50,038 nucleotides of DNA from Candidatus Methanophagales archaeon (GCA_017883965.1 JAFNKG010000010.1:1-50038), one strand, 5' to 3'; positions 32,891-42,054 are shown, counted from the first letter of the stretch. Notes: a model not told the origin generated them from the sequence alone. Numbers and translations are program-made.

Positions 32891-33664
32891 ATGCAAAGAA
32901 GAATACTGAATAACAAACCACTTGTAGAAGCGATATTTGAGTTACGTTGGGAGCTACAAGAGCGAGCACCTGGAATAAAAATAGATCCAGACTACAAGAT
33001 ACTAATAGGTAGGATATATGATAGGGTTACTGAAGAATATTCCTACCGTGAGCAGTTACCCACTGCGACGATTCCAGATGAAATGGCGGGATATGTTGTT
33101 CAGCATCGATTCAGAAAGGACAAAGATAAATGGCCTCTTATTCAAATTGGTCCTGGAATTATCACTTTAAACGATACTGAAGGGTATGTATGGGAAGACT
33201 TTGAAGAAAGGATTTCTAAAGTTGTAGATAACCTATTTGGAGCTTATCCAAATGCAGAGGACAATTTGAAGGTTAATGGATTATTATTACGTTATATTGA
33301 CGCCATTGATTTCAATTATGGAGGGGTGGATTTATTCGATTTCCTAAAGAAACAAATGAAAATGAATATAGGGGTGCATGAAAAATTATTTAAAGATACA
33401 GGGGTTATTAAATTACCTTTAGGGTTTGATTTAAGGTTTTCTTTTCAATCTTCTAAACCTATAGGAGCAGTTCATTTGCGATTTACTCGAGGAAAAAAAG
33501 ATGATAATGATGTTTTGATATGGGAAACACGAGTTCAGGCAGTCCAAGATGATTGCCCTAAGGTCAAAGAAGAAATTGTTGAATGGATAGTGAAAGCTCA
33601 TGAATTAGCAGATGATTGGTTTTTTAAGATTATTGAAGGGGAGTTATTACAGAGGTTTGAATGA
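32891..33664 (+). CDS. TIGR04255-like protein, first gene of a three-gene accessory unit
   Basis: 257 residues. The opening ILNNKPLVEAIFELRWELQE is the hallmark of the sporadically distributed TIGR04255 family, whose members end like this one in an (E/D)xF-type segment (EGELLQRFE). The biochemical role is unknown; genes of this family turn up in accessory and defence-rich regions. It overlaps the next gene by four bases (ATGATG over TGA), so the two are translated together. Coding sequence is AT-rich relative to lysA upstream, which suggests transfer. Confidence 0.72.
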   Translation: MQRRILNNKPLVEAIFELRWELQERAPGIKIDPDYKILIGRIYDRVTEEYSYREQLPTATIPDEMAGYVVQHRFRKDKDKWPLIQIGPGIITLNDTEGYVWEDFEERISKVVDNLFGAYPNAEDNLKVNGLLLRYIDAIDFNYGGVDLFDFLKKQMKMNIGVHEKLFKDTGVIKLPLGFDLRFSFQSSKPIGAVHLRFTRGKKDDNDVLIWETRVQAVQDDCPKVKEEIVEWIVKAHELADDWFFKIIEGELLQRFE

Positions 33665-34086
33665 TGTATGCAACAAAATCTATTGATGTTACACACATGG
33701 ATGAACCTGCTATGGGTTATCCAACTAAATACATTCCTGCTGGAAGTTCAACTGATGAGAGTGACATGGATGAAATACTTGATTATGTATTTTCCAAACG
33801 TATAAAATACGAAAAAGAGCCCCTCTATCAAAACATACGGGATTTACTTGAAATTGATTTGTCTTCACGCCATCCACATTTTGAGATTAAAAACGAGTCT
33901 TCTTCAATTCAAGAAAATGTAGAAAAAACAGTACCTTTACAACTATCAGAAGAAGAGATAGTCATGGAAATGGTAGGCCATGACATTATCCCAGGTTTGC
34001 CTCCGAAGAGGAGATATAAAGTAGAACTGAAGATTCGGAATATCCGAAGAGGGAAACCAAAAATTGTTGCTCCAGAGGTTTTTTGA
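33661..34086 (+). CDS. Unknown partner protein of the TIGR04255-like gene
   Basis: 141 residues, no membrane segment or known motif. The N-terminal half is Asp/Met/Tyr rich and looks unstructured (MDEPAMGYPTKYIPAGSSTD); the C-terminal part (VPLQLSEEEIVMEMVGHDII...RRYKVELKIRNIRRG) could be a small beta-rich domain. The four-base overlap with the gene before it and the 23-base gap to the gene after it indicate one operon. Function unknown. Confidence 0.62.
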   Translation: MMYATKSIDVTHMDEPAMGYPTKYIPAGSSTDESDMDEILDYVFSKRIKYEKEPLYQNIRDLLEIDLSSRHPHFEIKNESSSIQENVEKTVPLQLSEEEIVMEMVGHDIIPGLPPKRRYKVELKIRNIRRGKPKIVAPEVF

Positions 34087-34109
34087 TCGATAGCTATGGG
34101 GGTCAATAA

Positions 34110-34649
34110 GTGACAGAGTATCTTTGGTATGAGATAGTGGATGGAAAAGATCCAATAGAGCAAGGGGATCTTGTGAACTCCTGTCCCATAATCATTCCCC
34201 TTTCAGATATAGAAGAAGGTGAGAGAGTAGCTGCAGATGTTGAAGAATATGACATAGTGGTTATGAGTCAATCATGTGATCTTGAGCATGAGAACGTGGA
34301 TTTGGTACTTGTTTGTCCATTTATACCACTAAATGAATTTGGGAAATTAAACTCATTCTATAATGGTAAAACAGGAAAAGAAGCTCTAAGGCGGGGGTAT
34401 TCACCAGGTTTTCATCTTTTAAATAAATGTGAAATAGAAGGGCATGAGACGGATTTTTTAGTAGTTGATTTCCGTAACGTCTATGGTGTGCCCTTTGACT
34501 TTCTTAAAGGCAGGATTAGAGAAATGGAGGAAAGAATACGCTTATTATCACCTTATCGAGAGCATTTATCCCAAGCTTTTGCAAGATTTTTTATGAGAGT
34601 TGGCTTACCAGCCGATATACCTAAATTCGCTGACAAGATTTGGCGCTAG
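34110..34649 (+). CDS. Unknown protein with QSCDLE motif, third gene of the unit
   Basis: 179 residues. The stretch EEYDIVVMSQSCDLEHENVD followed by LVLVCPFIPL places a Ser-Cys-Asp in a short strand-turn; I have a weak memory of uncharacterised proteins with this QSCDLE signature near accessory systems. The C-terminus ends in a helical segment (YREHLSQAFARFFMRVGLP). GTG/TTG/ATG choice: the listed start is GTG 34110, after AT-free GGGGGTCAATAA. It closes the three-gene unit, and a 160-base gap without genes follows. Confidence 0.6.
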   Translation: MTEYLWYEIVDGKDPIEQGDLVNSCPIIIPLSDIEEGERVAADVEEYDIVVMSQSCDLEHENVDLVLVCPFIPLNEFGKLNSFYNGKTGKEALRRGYSPGFHLLNKCEIEGHETDFLVVDFRNVYGVPFDFLKGRIREMEERIRLLSPYREHLSQAFARFFMRVGLPADIPKFADKIWR

Positions 34650-34812
34650 ATTATGAAGAAGTGAGGCTATTTGTGATTTCTGAGCTCTAAACCAATTTTT
34701 GTAAAGCTGGCTTTTGGTTAATTATATTTAATTACATACAGATACACTCTGATTTTTCGGCAGTGGATCACTATGCAATATGACTATTCGATTCAGATTG
34801 TATGTAGTTTAA

Positions 34813-35010
34813 CTAACCTTTTAGAATTTCTTTGACTCTACCGATTTCGCCGGATTTAAGGCGGACTTTAATTCCATGTGGATGGTGTTGAGAATTTGTA
34901 AGAATCTCTTTAACTATACCTTCCGTTAGCTTTCCAGAGCGTTGATCCCTTTTAAGTACAATTGCTACTCGTATTCCCGGTTTAATATTCACTCGTTTAG
35001 TTCCATCCAT
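34813..35010 (-). CDS. ywbE: YwbE family small protein
   Basis: 65 residues that match the YwbE/DUF2196 family almost end to end: RVNIKPGIRVAIVLKRDQRS then GKLTEGIVKEILTNSQHHPH and GIKVRLKSGEIGRVKEIL. The fold is a small beta barrel; the function is unknown although the family is spread across bacteria and archaea. It stands between two accessory-looking stretches with a membrane-protein gene upstream. Confidence 0.85.
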   Translation of the reverse strand: MDGTKRVNIKPGIRVAIVLKRDQRSGKLTEGIVKEILTNSQHHPHGIKVRLKSGEIGRVKEILKG

Positions 35011-35124
35011 AAATTAATTAATAGTTCCTGGTTAATTTGAACTACGCCTAACGCTTTCGCTTCTTGAATATACTGCTTTGTCCAACTTTTCCGTACTCTA
35101 AGCTTATTTATATCTTCACATGCC

Positions 35125-35325
35125 TTATTTGATGTAAAACCGATACATTGGTCTGATTGCCACAACAATTGCTGCTGCAAGATACCAGTACCATTCCAGC
35201 GATACGATCCCAGGCAAGAATTTAACAATCAGCAGCGTTGCAAAGAGCACTGTCAGTTTTGTCAACCCAATATCAAAGATGTCTAACTGTTTTTCCCTCT
35301 TATTTGCCCATTCTATTAACCCCAT
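35125..35325 (-). CDS. Small two-helix membrane protein (66 aa)
   Basis: Starts MGLIEWANKREKQLDIFDIG and has two hydrophobic segments, LTKLTVLFATLLIVKFLPG and WYWYLAAAIVVAIRPMY, ending in a positive tail. This design is common among short archaeal and bacterial membrane proteins of unknown role. An alternative frame at 34989-35228 overlaps it but has no such pattern and is rejected. Confidence 0.6.
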   Translation of the reverse strand: MGLIEWANKREKQLDIFDIGLTKLTVLFATLLIVKFLPGIVSLEWYWYLAAAIVVAIRPMYRFYIK

Positions 35326-35372
35326 ATTTTCACCTCATTTTCTAATTAATAGTATCCAACGGCCTTTCAAAC

Positions 35373-36602
35373 TTAAACCCCCGACACAAGCGTAGCAATC
35401 CCCACCGCTCCTGCATACTGCGAATACGGCGGCACGATGATCTCAACGCCAAGCATATCCTCAAATTCGCGCTTCACGCCTTCCACCAATGATACACCAC
35501 CAACAAAGATAACCGGCGGTCGCATTTCCATCTCCTGTATCTGCGTCTCATATACCTGTTCAGCAACAGAGCGACAGGCAGCAGCCGCGACATCCTCTCG
35601 CTTGATTCCCGAAGAAAGAGCAACGACAAGACTCTGTATGCCAAATACCATGCAATAGCTCTGCAAATCAAATTTCTCCTTTTTCTTTGTTTTCGATTTC
35701 ATCGCAAGCAGCCCTAATTCTGTAATGTCCACGTCCAATCTATGCGATGCCACTTCCAGGAACCTACCGGAAGAGCCGCCGCAAATACCGCCCAAACTAA
35801 AGCTATTTGCTATCCCATCTCGCATCAGAATCAACTTATTGTTCATTCCGCCTATATCAATCACCGTTGCATCGCCTTTATGCCGCTCTGAAAGAAGAGC
35901 CGCGCCTTTTGAGACCACACTCACTTCCTCTAAATTGAGGTCTGCCTTTACGTGTTCGCTTACGAGTTCACGTCCATGACCTGTCACACCAATTGCATCC
36001 ACATCCTTTTCTGGAATCCCCGCCTCATTTAACGCTTTTTCCACCGCTTCTTCTGCACTTCTTAGCAGGTCCGTCGTGGGCAGCCATTCTTTACCTATTA
36101 TTTCGTTATCCTTTATCACCACCACTTTCGTAGTAGAAGAGCCGGAGTCAATGCCAACCGTGACGCCTTCCTGCTTCTCTCGCATCAATAGCGACCGCCT
36201 TGTTATTAAAGTCCTCAGCGCTTCCAACCTCGAATATATCTCTATCTCCTTCGGCTTCTCCACGTTTGAATATACTATAATAGGTATATCAGTTCTCTCA
36301 TGTAGGAACCGCCTTACCATGTCTTTTACAATTGTCCCTTCCGCACATTTGAAGCAAGTGAGAAGAATAGCGCCTTTTACCGTTGCATCATCTAACATAG
36401 ATACCGCTCCTGCAATCATCATATTTAAGCCGGGGCTTTCTGCCTCAAACCCAATCTCCTTGCACGCCAGCTCCACCCGCGACAATTCCATCTCCGGATA
36501 AACCAGTTCAATGCCTACTCGCTCTGCTATGTCGTTCAATAACCATTGAATACCACTGTATTCCGTCCCACAAGATAACTGCGCAACTCGCACCAGCGTC
36601 AT
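35373..36602 (-). CDS. Methanogenesis marker protein 15
   Basis: 409 residues. An N-terminal domain (VAQLSCGTEYSGIQWLLNDI) precedes a BcrAD/HgdC-type ASKHA ATPase domain: TVGIDSGSSTTKVVVIKDNE (about 148-167), GVTGHGRELV, VIDIGGMNNKLILM and the cysteine-containing CGGSSGRFLEVASHRL. This pattern is the methanogenesis marker 15 family, found in organisms with methyl-coenzyme M reductase; a role in enzyme activation or assembly is suspected. The related HgdC activators hold a bridging [4Fe-4S] cluster, and a Cys pair here (the CGG above and YCMVFG) could do the same. It follows marker 5 with seven bases between, so the two form an operon. Confidence 0.87.
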   Translation of the reverse strand: MTLVRVAQLSCGTEYSGIQWLLNDIAERVGIELVYPEMELSRVELACKEIGFEAESPGLNMMIAGAVSMLDDATVKGAILLTCFKCAEGTIVKDMVRRFLHERTDIPIIVYSNVEKPKEIEIYSRLEALRTLITRRSLLMREKQEGVTVGIDSGSSTTKVVVIKDNEIIGKEWLPTTDLLRSAEEAVEKALNEAGIPEKDVDAIGVTGHGRELVSEHVKADLNLEEVSVVSKGAALLSERHKGDATVIDIGGMNNKLILMRDGIANSFSLGGICGGSSGRFLEVASHRLDVDITELGLLAMKSKTKKKEKFDLQSYCMVFGIQSLVVALSSGIKREDVAAAACRSVAEQVYETQIQEMEMRPPVIFVGGVSLVEGVKREFEDMLGVEIIVPPYSQYAGAVGIATLVSGV

Positions 36603-36609
36603 TTTTAGC

Positions 36610-37065
36610 TTAACCCTTCTTTTCTTCTTTCTCTTTCGATAACTGCTCTAAAAACGTCATTACCGCTGATACCATCGCTTCTACTTCTTCTCCGCCTTCA
36701 TACTTCACTTCCAACGTCGGTATCTCCCGCTTCCTTATCAAGAACTTGAAGAATTCGTCAGCAACGGCACAGCCCATGCAGCCAAAAGTAGGAGGTGCAT
36801 CGCTTAATATAATAGAAGCTTCTGCTTTGTCCAGCAAAGGCGCAAGCAGCCCTATTCTCCCTTTTACCCCCGCTGGCTCCTCTACTGAAACATATCTTAA
36901 CGCCCTTTTCAAGTCCTCTTCGGTGATATTTATTGGTGGTGCGTCTATTTCAGCATCCCTCACGTGTTCGCCTATTTCCTTCATTAATACTACTGGCTCA
37001 TGTCCGCCTCTTTCCACCAAGTCCGCCAATATCAAACTATTTGGCGGATACACCAACACTTTCAT
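36610..37065 (-). CDS. Methanogenesis marker protein 5
   Basis: 151 residues beginning KVLVYPPNSLILADLVERGG, the typical start of the marker 5 family. The Cys pair in PTFGCMGCAVADEF (around 95-108) and the acidic/Lys-rich C-terminus are also typical. Members occur in methanogens and methane or alkane oxidisers and are linked with methyl-coenzyme M reductase maturation; the exact step is not known to me. Together with marker 15 directly downstream it is the main indicator of an MCR-carrying host. Confidence 0.85.
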   Translation of the reverse strand: MKVLVYPPNSLILADLVERGGHEPVVLMKEIGEHVRDAEIDAPPINITEEDLKRALRYVSVEEPAGVKGRIGLLAPLLDKAEASIILSDAPPTFGCMGCAVADEFFKFLIRKREIPTLEVKYEGGEEVEAMVSAVMTFLEQLSKEKEEKKG

Positions 37066-37150
37066 CCTATATCTTCCTTCCCTTTGTTTGTTTCTTTATT
37101 TTTACTTTACTTTATACCTTATCAAATTAATTTCAATTATTTGGAATTAC

Positions 37151-37906
37151 TTATCTCGGTCTATCCTCAACACCTTTACTCGTAATAAAAAACTCGCATG
37201 ACGTATCTTCAGGCATGGACCTGTGCTTCTTTAAGGTAGCTCTTCTTTTTCCCTGCCCTTCCGCTGCTTTCTCAAGTTGCACGATTACCTTAGAGATGTA
37301 TTCAAGAGTGTATCCCGCAACAGGGCGTAATTTCCCATTCTCTATATCCGTGTACACCTGATTGGTTATTATGACAGCAAGGTCATACCTGCGAGCAATT
37401 TCCAGGAGATGCACTATTTGGTTCGCCAATACTCTACTCAAATATACGCTTCGCTCATCGTCCCGCTCTAAGCGGTAGAAAAGCGTGGCAGAGTCCAGGA
37501 TTACGAGTGCAACTCCGTTTTCCCCCTCCCTTTCCTTTATTACCGTCTCTATCTCTTCTATGCAAGACGTTTGCTGCTCGAAACTCTGTGGCTCGTATAT
37601 TATAAATCTCCGTGCTATGCTTTCTACATCTTCACTCCCACTACCACCCCCACTACCACTCGTGCTCGAACTTGCACGGGCTATTTGTAAGAATCTTTCC
37701 GGAGAAAAGCCTTCGGTGTCTATAAAAATTACGGGCTTCTCTTTTCTCGCACATTCTACCGCCACCTGAAGACATATATTGGTTTTTCCACTGCCTGCCT
37801 CTCCGTATAGCTGGGTTACAGTGCAGGATTCGAAACCTCCTCCTAACAGTTCGTCTATGCTCTTACATCCGGCACTATATTTTGTAGGAAGTTGCATTGA
37901 TTGCAT
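37151..37906 (-). CDS. radB: DNA repair and recombination protein RadB
   Basis: 251 residues, a RecA/RadA-fold paralogue lacking the N-terminal HhH domain. The start MQLPTKYSAGCKSIDELLGG runs straight into Walker A GEAGSGKT (35-42), VIFIDTEGFSPERF, the Walker B VALVILDSATLFYRL, and ANQIVHLLEIARRYDLAVII TNQV (shown in two pieces). RadB modulates RadA/Hjc in homologous recombination. An odd low-complexity run of Ser and Gly (SSSTSGSGGGSGSED, about 78-92) sits after the ERF helix where other RadB proteins have a short loop. On the same strand as markers 5 and 15 downstream. Confidence 0.92.
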   Translation of the reverse strand: MQSMQLPTKYSAGCKSIDELLGGGFESCTVTQLYGEAGSGKTNICLQVAVECARKEKPVIFIDTEGFSPERFLQIARASSSTSGSGGGSGSEDVESIARRFIIYEPQSFEQQTSCIEEIETVIKEREGENGVALVILDSATLFYRLERDDERSVYLSRVLANQIVHLLEIARRYDLAVIITNQVYTDIENGKLRPVAGYTLEYISKVIVQLEKAAEGQGKRRATLKKHRSMPEDTSCEFFITSKGVEDRPR

Positions 37907-37913
37907 TGAAACA

Positions 37914-38004
37914 AACCTTTTCTTAAAAGATTAGGTTTATTTTTGGTAAAGCTTTTTGCTTGCAAAAAGGTTTGTAAACGCTTTTTCTAAAAAGGTTGGA
38001 TTAT
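37914..38004. repeat. AT-rich hairpin repeat (TTTGGTAAAGCTTT family)
   Basis: The gap between the transporter and radB holds the shared core TTTGGTAAAGCTTT (37942-37955) running into a perfect 8-base stem CTTTTTGC-TT-GCAAAAAG (37952-37969), and a further pair CTTTTTCT-AAAAAGG. It overlaps the last codons of the transporter gene. Its likeness to the repeats at 13.1, 42.8 and 47.0 kb is clear. Confidence 0.65.
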
Positions 38005-39345
38005 AAATATCGCAAACAAGAGGCATAATACGCCTACTACGTCTGTTAAGCTGGTTATTAGTGGTATAGTATCGTTGTCGGGGTCCATACCAAATCTAAA
38101 GGATAAAATCGCGATGTAATAGGAAGCGAGGTTAAGAAAAGTTGTGCATAAAATACCGCCCAGAAGAGCGATAGATAGCATTTCAAATACCTTTGGTGTG
38201 AGCAGTCCAAGACAGTTGCTCGCAACGTATGACAATGCACCAACGAATAAAAATACGAATACGGAAAGGAGGTATATCACAGCGAAATTCGCTGAGACAA
38301 GCTTATCGGGAACCCGCTTTGGAACCACCGTGCCAATGTGAAGCATGGAGGAAAGGCGAGCGCTTAATATGCCGCCTAACGCATTACTTTCACCCAAAAA
38401 GGCTGGAATAATTATCAGTAGAGCGGGAATAGTGATTAAGGGCTGCGGCGCTCCATCTACTGTTATCCTGGCAAAATCCAATGCTATTCCGGCAAGAGTG
38501 CAGAGAAGACCGCAGATGAAAAGCATCGGGATACTTTCCCTGATAATACGCCTTACCGCTGCATCGTTTGATTTCAGACCTTCGATGGCGCAGAAAACCG
38601 CCGCAGAGATGAATAAAATTGAAAATAATATGATGAACAATCCATCTGGAGATGATTCCTCTATCTTTAACATTAGGATAGCAGCAAAGAACAAAGAAGG
38701 TATGGTTATCATGTCGCCGGCAGAGGTTATTATCGGCGAGGACATGTTATCTAAATCCCAGTTTCTATGGTAACCAATAATAGAGACGAGAATCGCAATG
38801 CCGAGCAGAATGATTCCGGAGATTAAACCGCCGATTACCGAAATGAGAATGAATCCAGGAAGCGAAATACTCGGCATTCCAAACGCATCTGCCACTGTTT
38901 TCGCTAAGAAGCCAAGGATAACGGAAAGAACGAGGGTTAGTAACAGAGAGGTATAAGCATTTTGATATAACACGCCTCCTTTTTTCATCGTTGGTGAGAA
39001 AAGACCGAGATGCATGGAAGTTCCTAATCTCGAGACAAGCGCACTGTAAATATTACCACGCATGGCAATTGCAGGTGGAATAAGTATTATAAGACCTGGA
39101 AGCAGTTGCAACGTATCCCTCATCAAACCCAACCCAATTCCCGCCAAAATACCGGTGAAAGAACAAAATAGTAGCGAGAAGGGCGCTTGTCTAAATAAGT
39201 CTGAGAAGTTGTGAAAAAAGGAAGAGGCATGACTGAGAGGAGCCTGAGCCCTTCGGGTAAGAGTAACAATAAGAGACGAGCCAGTGCCTCTGGGCATGGC
39301 TTTCTTTTGCATTTTTTGCGTTCGCATTCGCATACTCATACGCAT
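37987..39345 (-). CDS. MgtE/SLC41-like cation transporter (permease part only)
   Basis: 452 residues with about ten hydrophobic segments in two homologous halves. Each half ends in the metal-pathway motif: DLDNMSSPIITSAGDM (about residue 198) and DPDNDTIPLITSLTDV (about 429), as in MgtE and SLC41 magnesium channels; GLISGIILLG and LLGGILCTTF are parallel helices. The cytosolic N and CBS domains of bacterial MgtE are absent, which fits archaeal COG1824 permeases. The first 40 residues are Met/Arg rich and may not be translated; internal start codons are possible. Likely moves Mg2+ or another divalent ion. Confidence 0.85.
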   Translation of the reverse strand: MRMSMRMRTQKMQKKAMPRGTGSSLIVTLTRRAQAPLSHASSFFHNFSDLFRQAPFSLLFCSFTGILAGIGLGLMRDTLQLLPGLIILIPPAIAMRGNIYSALVSRLGTSMHLGLFSPTMKKGGVLYQNAYTSLLLTLVLSVILGFLAKTVADAFGMPSISLPGFILISVIGGLISGIILLGIAILVSIIGYHRNWDLDNMSSPIITSAGDMITIPSLFFAAILMLKIEESSPDGLFIILFSILFISAAVFCAIEGLKSNDAAVRRIIRESIPMLFICGLLCTLAGIALDFARITVDGAPQPLITIPALLIIIPAFLGESNALGGILSARLSSMLHIGTVVPKRVPDKLVSANFAVIYLLSVFVFLFVGALSYVASNCLGLLTPKVFEMLSIALLGGILCTTFLNLASYYIAILSFRFGMDPDNDTIPLITSLTDVVGVLCLLFAIFIIQPF

Positions 39346-39574
39346 ACCTCCTTCTATCTCTATCTATACCACTACCTTCTTTCTTATGCCAGAAGCAGAA
39401 GGCGCTATTACCCTTACTCATGCCGATACTTATGTCCTTTATTCTTCTCGAACCCAAGCCCAAGCTATCCGGAGGCTTGTGTTCAGCTTCGCTTTCGTTA
39501 TCTCTTTCTTGCATGGACATCATGCTCTTTTCTTATTTTACCTCTTTCATTTATAAATATAGTATGGAAAGAAA

Positions 39575-39871
39575 ATGTCATCGAGTGAAGAGAAACTGGA
39601 AGAGATACGGAAGAAGATAGATGAAATAGACGACGCCATTGTGGATTTACTTTCAAAAAGGATGCAATATGCAGAGGCGGCGAAAGAGGAGAAATTGCGA
39701 ATGAATATGCCTATCAGGGACAGCCGAAGGGAAAAGGAGGTTGTAGAGAGATGGTGTGAGCGGGCAAGAAGGAACAGAGGAACCGGTGAGTATGATTTAA
39801 GCGAGGAGATGATGAAGAAGATGGCTAAGCTCATAATCGAATATACGGTTAAAAACGAGATGGAAGAGTAA
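39575..39871 (+). CDS. aroQ: Chorismate mutase (AroQ type)
   Basis: 98 residues, all helical. EEIRKKIDEIDDAIVDLLSK is the signature first helix, with the active-site Arg and the DLLSKR turn; MQYAEAAKEEKLRMNMPIRD SRRE continues the second segment with a Lys and Arg. The enzyme turns chorismate into prephenate for phenylalanine and tyrosine. TTTATAAATA at 39550-39559 is very close to the ATG, so the transcript may have a very short leader or none. The GNAT gene follows after eight bases. Confidence 0.88.
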   Translation: MSSSEEKLEEIRKKIDEIDDAIVDLLSKRMQYAEAAKEEKLRMNMPIRDSRREKEVVERWCERARRNRGTGEYDLSEEMMKKMAKLIIEYTVKNEMEE

Positions 39872-39879
39872 TAGTAAAA

Positions 39880-40347
39880 ATGCAAGTCATGGTTAGCACG
39901 GAAAAAGGAATCGTTGTAAAAATAAGGAATTTTGAAATACCCGACATCAGAAGAGTGATGGAAATAGAAGAGGAATCGTTATTAGATGGCGATGCGGGAC
40001 TGTATCTGGAGTTATATGAGGAATGGCCGGAGGGTTTCTTAGTTGCGGAGAAGGAAGGTGAGGTAATAGGTTTCGTAGTTGTGGTATTAACGCTGGAAGG
40101 AGAAGGTCGAATATTTGCACTTGCTGTTGATTCAAGGCATAGAGGAAGAGGCGTGGGGGGGGCGCTATTAAAAGCGGCTTTTAACCTGCTGAGGAAAAGG
40201 AAAATAGGGTATGTGCGGCTGGAAGTGCGGGTAAGCAATCAGATAGCACAGAGATTATATAAAAGTAGGGGATTTATGGAGATTGGATTTATTCCTTTCT
40301 ATTATAAGGATGGGGAAGGCGCGATAATGATGAGAAAAGTCTTGTAG
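39880..40347 (+). CDS. rimI: RimI-like GNAT N-acetyltransferase
   Basis: 155 residues. The acetyl-CoA binding signature is IFALAVDSRHRGRGVGGALL (around 83-102, with the R/QxxGxG/A loop RGRGVGG), followed by VRLEVRVSNQIAQRLYKSRG F, the conserved Asn and Tyr of RimI/Ard1-like enzymes. Archaeal members acetylate protein N-termini. It is probably co-transcribed with chorismate mutase and convergent with the SepRS gene, which ends only five bases away. Confidence 0.88.
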   Translation: MQVMVSTEKGIVVKIRNFEIPDIRRVMEIEEESLLDGDAGLYLELYEEWPEGFLVAEKEGEVIGFVVVVLTLEGEGRIFALAVDSRHRGRGVGGALLKAAFNLLRKRKIGYVRLEVRVSNQIAQRLYKSRGFMEIGFIPFYYKDGEGAIMMRKVL

Positions 40348-40352
40348 GAACT

Positions 40353-41960
40353 TCAAACCTTTTTACACACCACGGTAATAAAAACAGGACCTCTTATATC
40401 CATCTTCTTCTTCTTCGATGTGATATAACGCATTGCCACATCGTCTATCTTTACATTTATATCAGCCCCGCTTCTTACTTTCTTCACCTTCACTTCATAG
40501 TCTTTCTTATCTATTTCTCCTTGTTCTGTTGCTTCCTCTATCCTACGAACAGCAAAAGCAGCAAAAGCATCCAAAAACCTTATGTTTGCTGGCACACCCT
40601 CTTCAAATACCGTTTCCCATTTCTTCTCCCTCGGTATGCCAGATATAGACCCCTCATGCACAACTATTTCATTCAGATATGCGGGACCGCAAAGAAGTGT
40701 GTTTTCCTCTGGCTCTGTCACCCATACCTCAACATCCTTCCCGAACAGGGGTCCTCGATATGCGAGGAACTCACAAGGTGATTTCGCACTGCCCTTATCT
40801 TCACATACCTGAACGATATTTTTTGCGATTTCTTCTCCTTCAGCCGTGCCCGGCGTCTCTTCCATGCTTACCATCCCCGCTATTTCCACGTCGCTCAATT
40901 CCCAGTGTGCATAAAATTGCGGGAATGCTAACGCTCTCACATCGTTCGCATCGTGCAATATCATCGCTAATCGCTCCACGCCCAATCCAAGGTTCACCAC
41001 CGGATAAGGAATCTCGTATTGCGCTAATGCAGTAGGCGAATAAATACCAAAAGTAGCTATTTCTACCCAGCCTATTCGAGGATGGTAGCAGAAAACTTCG
41101 GTCTGTGTGTCAGGCATGTAATATTTCGAGCGCTTCTCGTCCTCCCGGAATTTTATTTTATCGAAGCCAAATTGCGAAAGAAGCCCGGTTGCGATGTCCT
41201 TGCCATCGTCTATGCTCGCTTCACCGTCCTCGTTGCAGAAGACGCATGATGCGGAATGGTAATTACGAAGCCTTATTTCTCCCTCTCGCTGCTCTCTCCT
41301 GAAACATCTATCCACGGAGAACAATTTTATTGGCAATGGCTTTTTATTCCATGCATCAGCAAGCGTCAGGAACCAGCCAGAGGTCATGTGACTTCGTAAT
41401 GTGCTTCCAGAAGAAATAGGAGAAAGGTTTTTCAACTCCGGGAAAACGGCATCAAGCACTTTCGTTACTTCCATATCCGCCACGTCCATACTATTTGCCA
41501 CTTCATATACCAGGTCATCGCCGCCTATCTCACCTTTTTTATAGCGGTGCAACGTATTCCTGAGTGCCTCTATTTCCTCTTTCGAAAATTCTTTCCCAAA
41601 GTACGAGTTCATTTGCTTCACCCTTTCCTCTGAGATGCCAATGTCCGGACGAGGCAGACCAGCAAGATAATAACAGCGGTCCAGGACTGCAAGCGCTTCT
41701 TTTCCAAATTGCTTCTTCACTTCATCCTCTTCTATTATCACCGGGTTCATGACTTCCTCGAAGCCGAGCCGCAGATACGCATCTCTCAGCTTTTGTATCG
41801 TTTCAAACACCGGATGCGGCTTGCCATAACTCAAACTGAGCACCGACCCTGGATACCGTTCATTAAATCTTCTCTCATTTGCGTATTTCGTTCCCGCCAG
41901 CCATGCGGCTTCAAAATCCTTGCTCGTATCTTCGCGTATTTGTTTTGGGTCGAATTTCAT
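40353..41960 (-). CDS. sepS: O-phosphoseryl-tRNA(Cys) synthetase
   Basis: 535 residues, the usual SepRS length. It attaches O-phosphoserine to tRNA-Cys, which SepCysS then converts to Cys-tRNA; the route is found in methanogens, Archaeoglobus and relatives. N-terminus MKFDPKQIREDTSKDFEAAW; class II motif 2 is in FSVDRCFRREQREGE; substrate-binding HMTSGWFLTLADAW; motif 3 is GLGVERLAMILH. The C-terminal region, DAFAAFAVRRIEEATEQGEI to the end, is the tRNA-binding domain. SepCysS is not in the window. It is the second gene after GrpE on this strand, separated by about 95 bases. Confidence 0.95.
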   Translation of the reverse strand: MKFDPKQIREDTSKDFEAAWLAGTKYANERRFNERYPGSVLSLSYGKPHPVFETIQKLRDAYLRLGFEEVMNPVIIEEDEVKKQFGKEALAVLDRCYYLAGLPRPDIGISEERVKQMNSYFGKEFSKEEIEALRNTLHRYKKGEIGGDDLVYEVANSMDVADMEVTKVLDAVFPELKNLSPISSGSTLRSHMTSGWFLTLADAWNKKPLPIKLFSVDRCFRREQREGEIRLRNYHSASCVFCNEDGEASIDDGKDIATGLLSQFGFDKIKFREDEKRSKYYMPDTQTEVFCYHPRIGWVEIATFGIYSPTALAQYEIPYPVVNLGLGVERLAMILHDANDVRALAFPQFYAHWELSDVEIAGMVSMEETPGTAEGEEIAKNIVQVCEDKGSAKSPCEFLAYRGPLFGKDVEVWVTEPEENTLLCGPAYLNEIVVHEGSISGIPREKKWETVFEEGVPANIRFLDAFAAFAVRRIEEATEQGEIDKKDYEVKVKKVRSGADINVKIDDVAMRYITSKKKKMDIRGPVFITVVCKKV

Positions 41961-42054
41961 GATTACTTTAACTTTATATTCTCTCTACAGAGATATTGTT
42001 ACCCCTATTTATTTAACATTTCCCTTCGTCATCTGAAACGAAATTCAAAGATTT

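Noticed and set aside
34989-35228. 79-residue minus-strand frame overlapping the small membrane protein
   Set aside because: Overlaps two better calls, has no start signal and no recognisable pattern.
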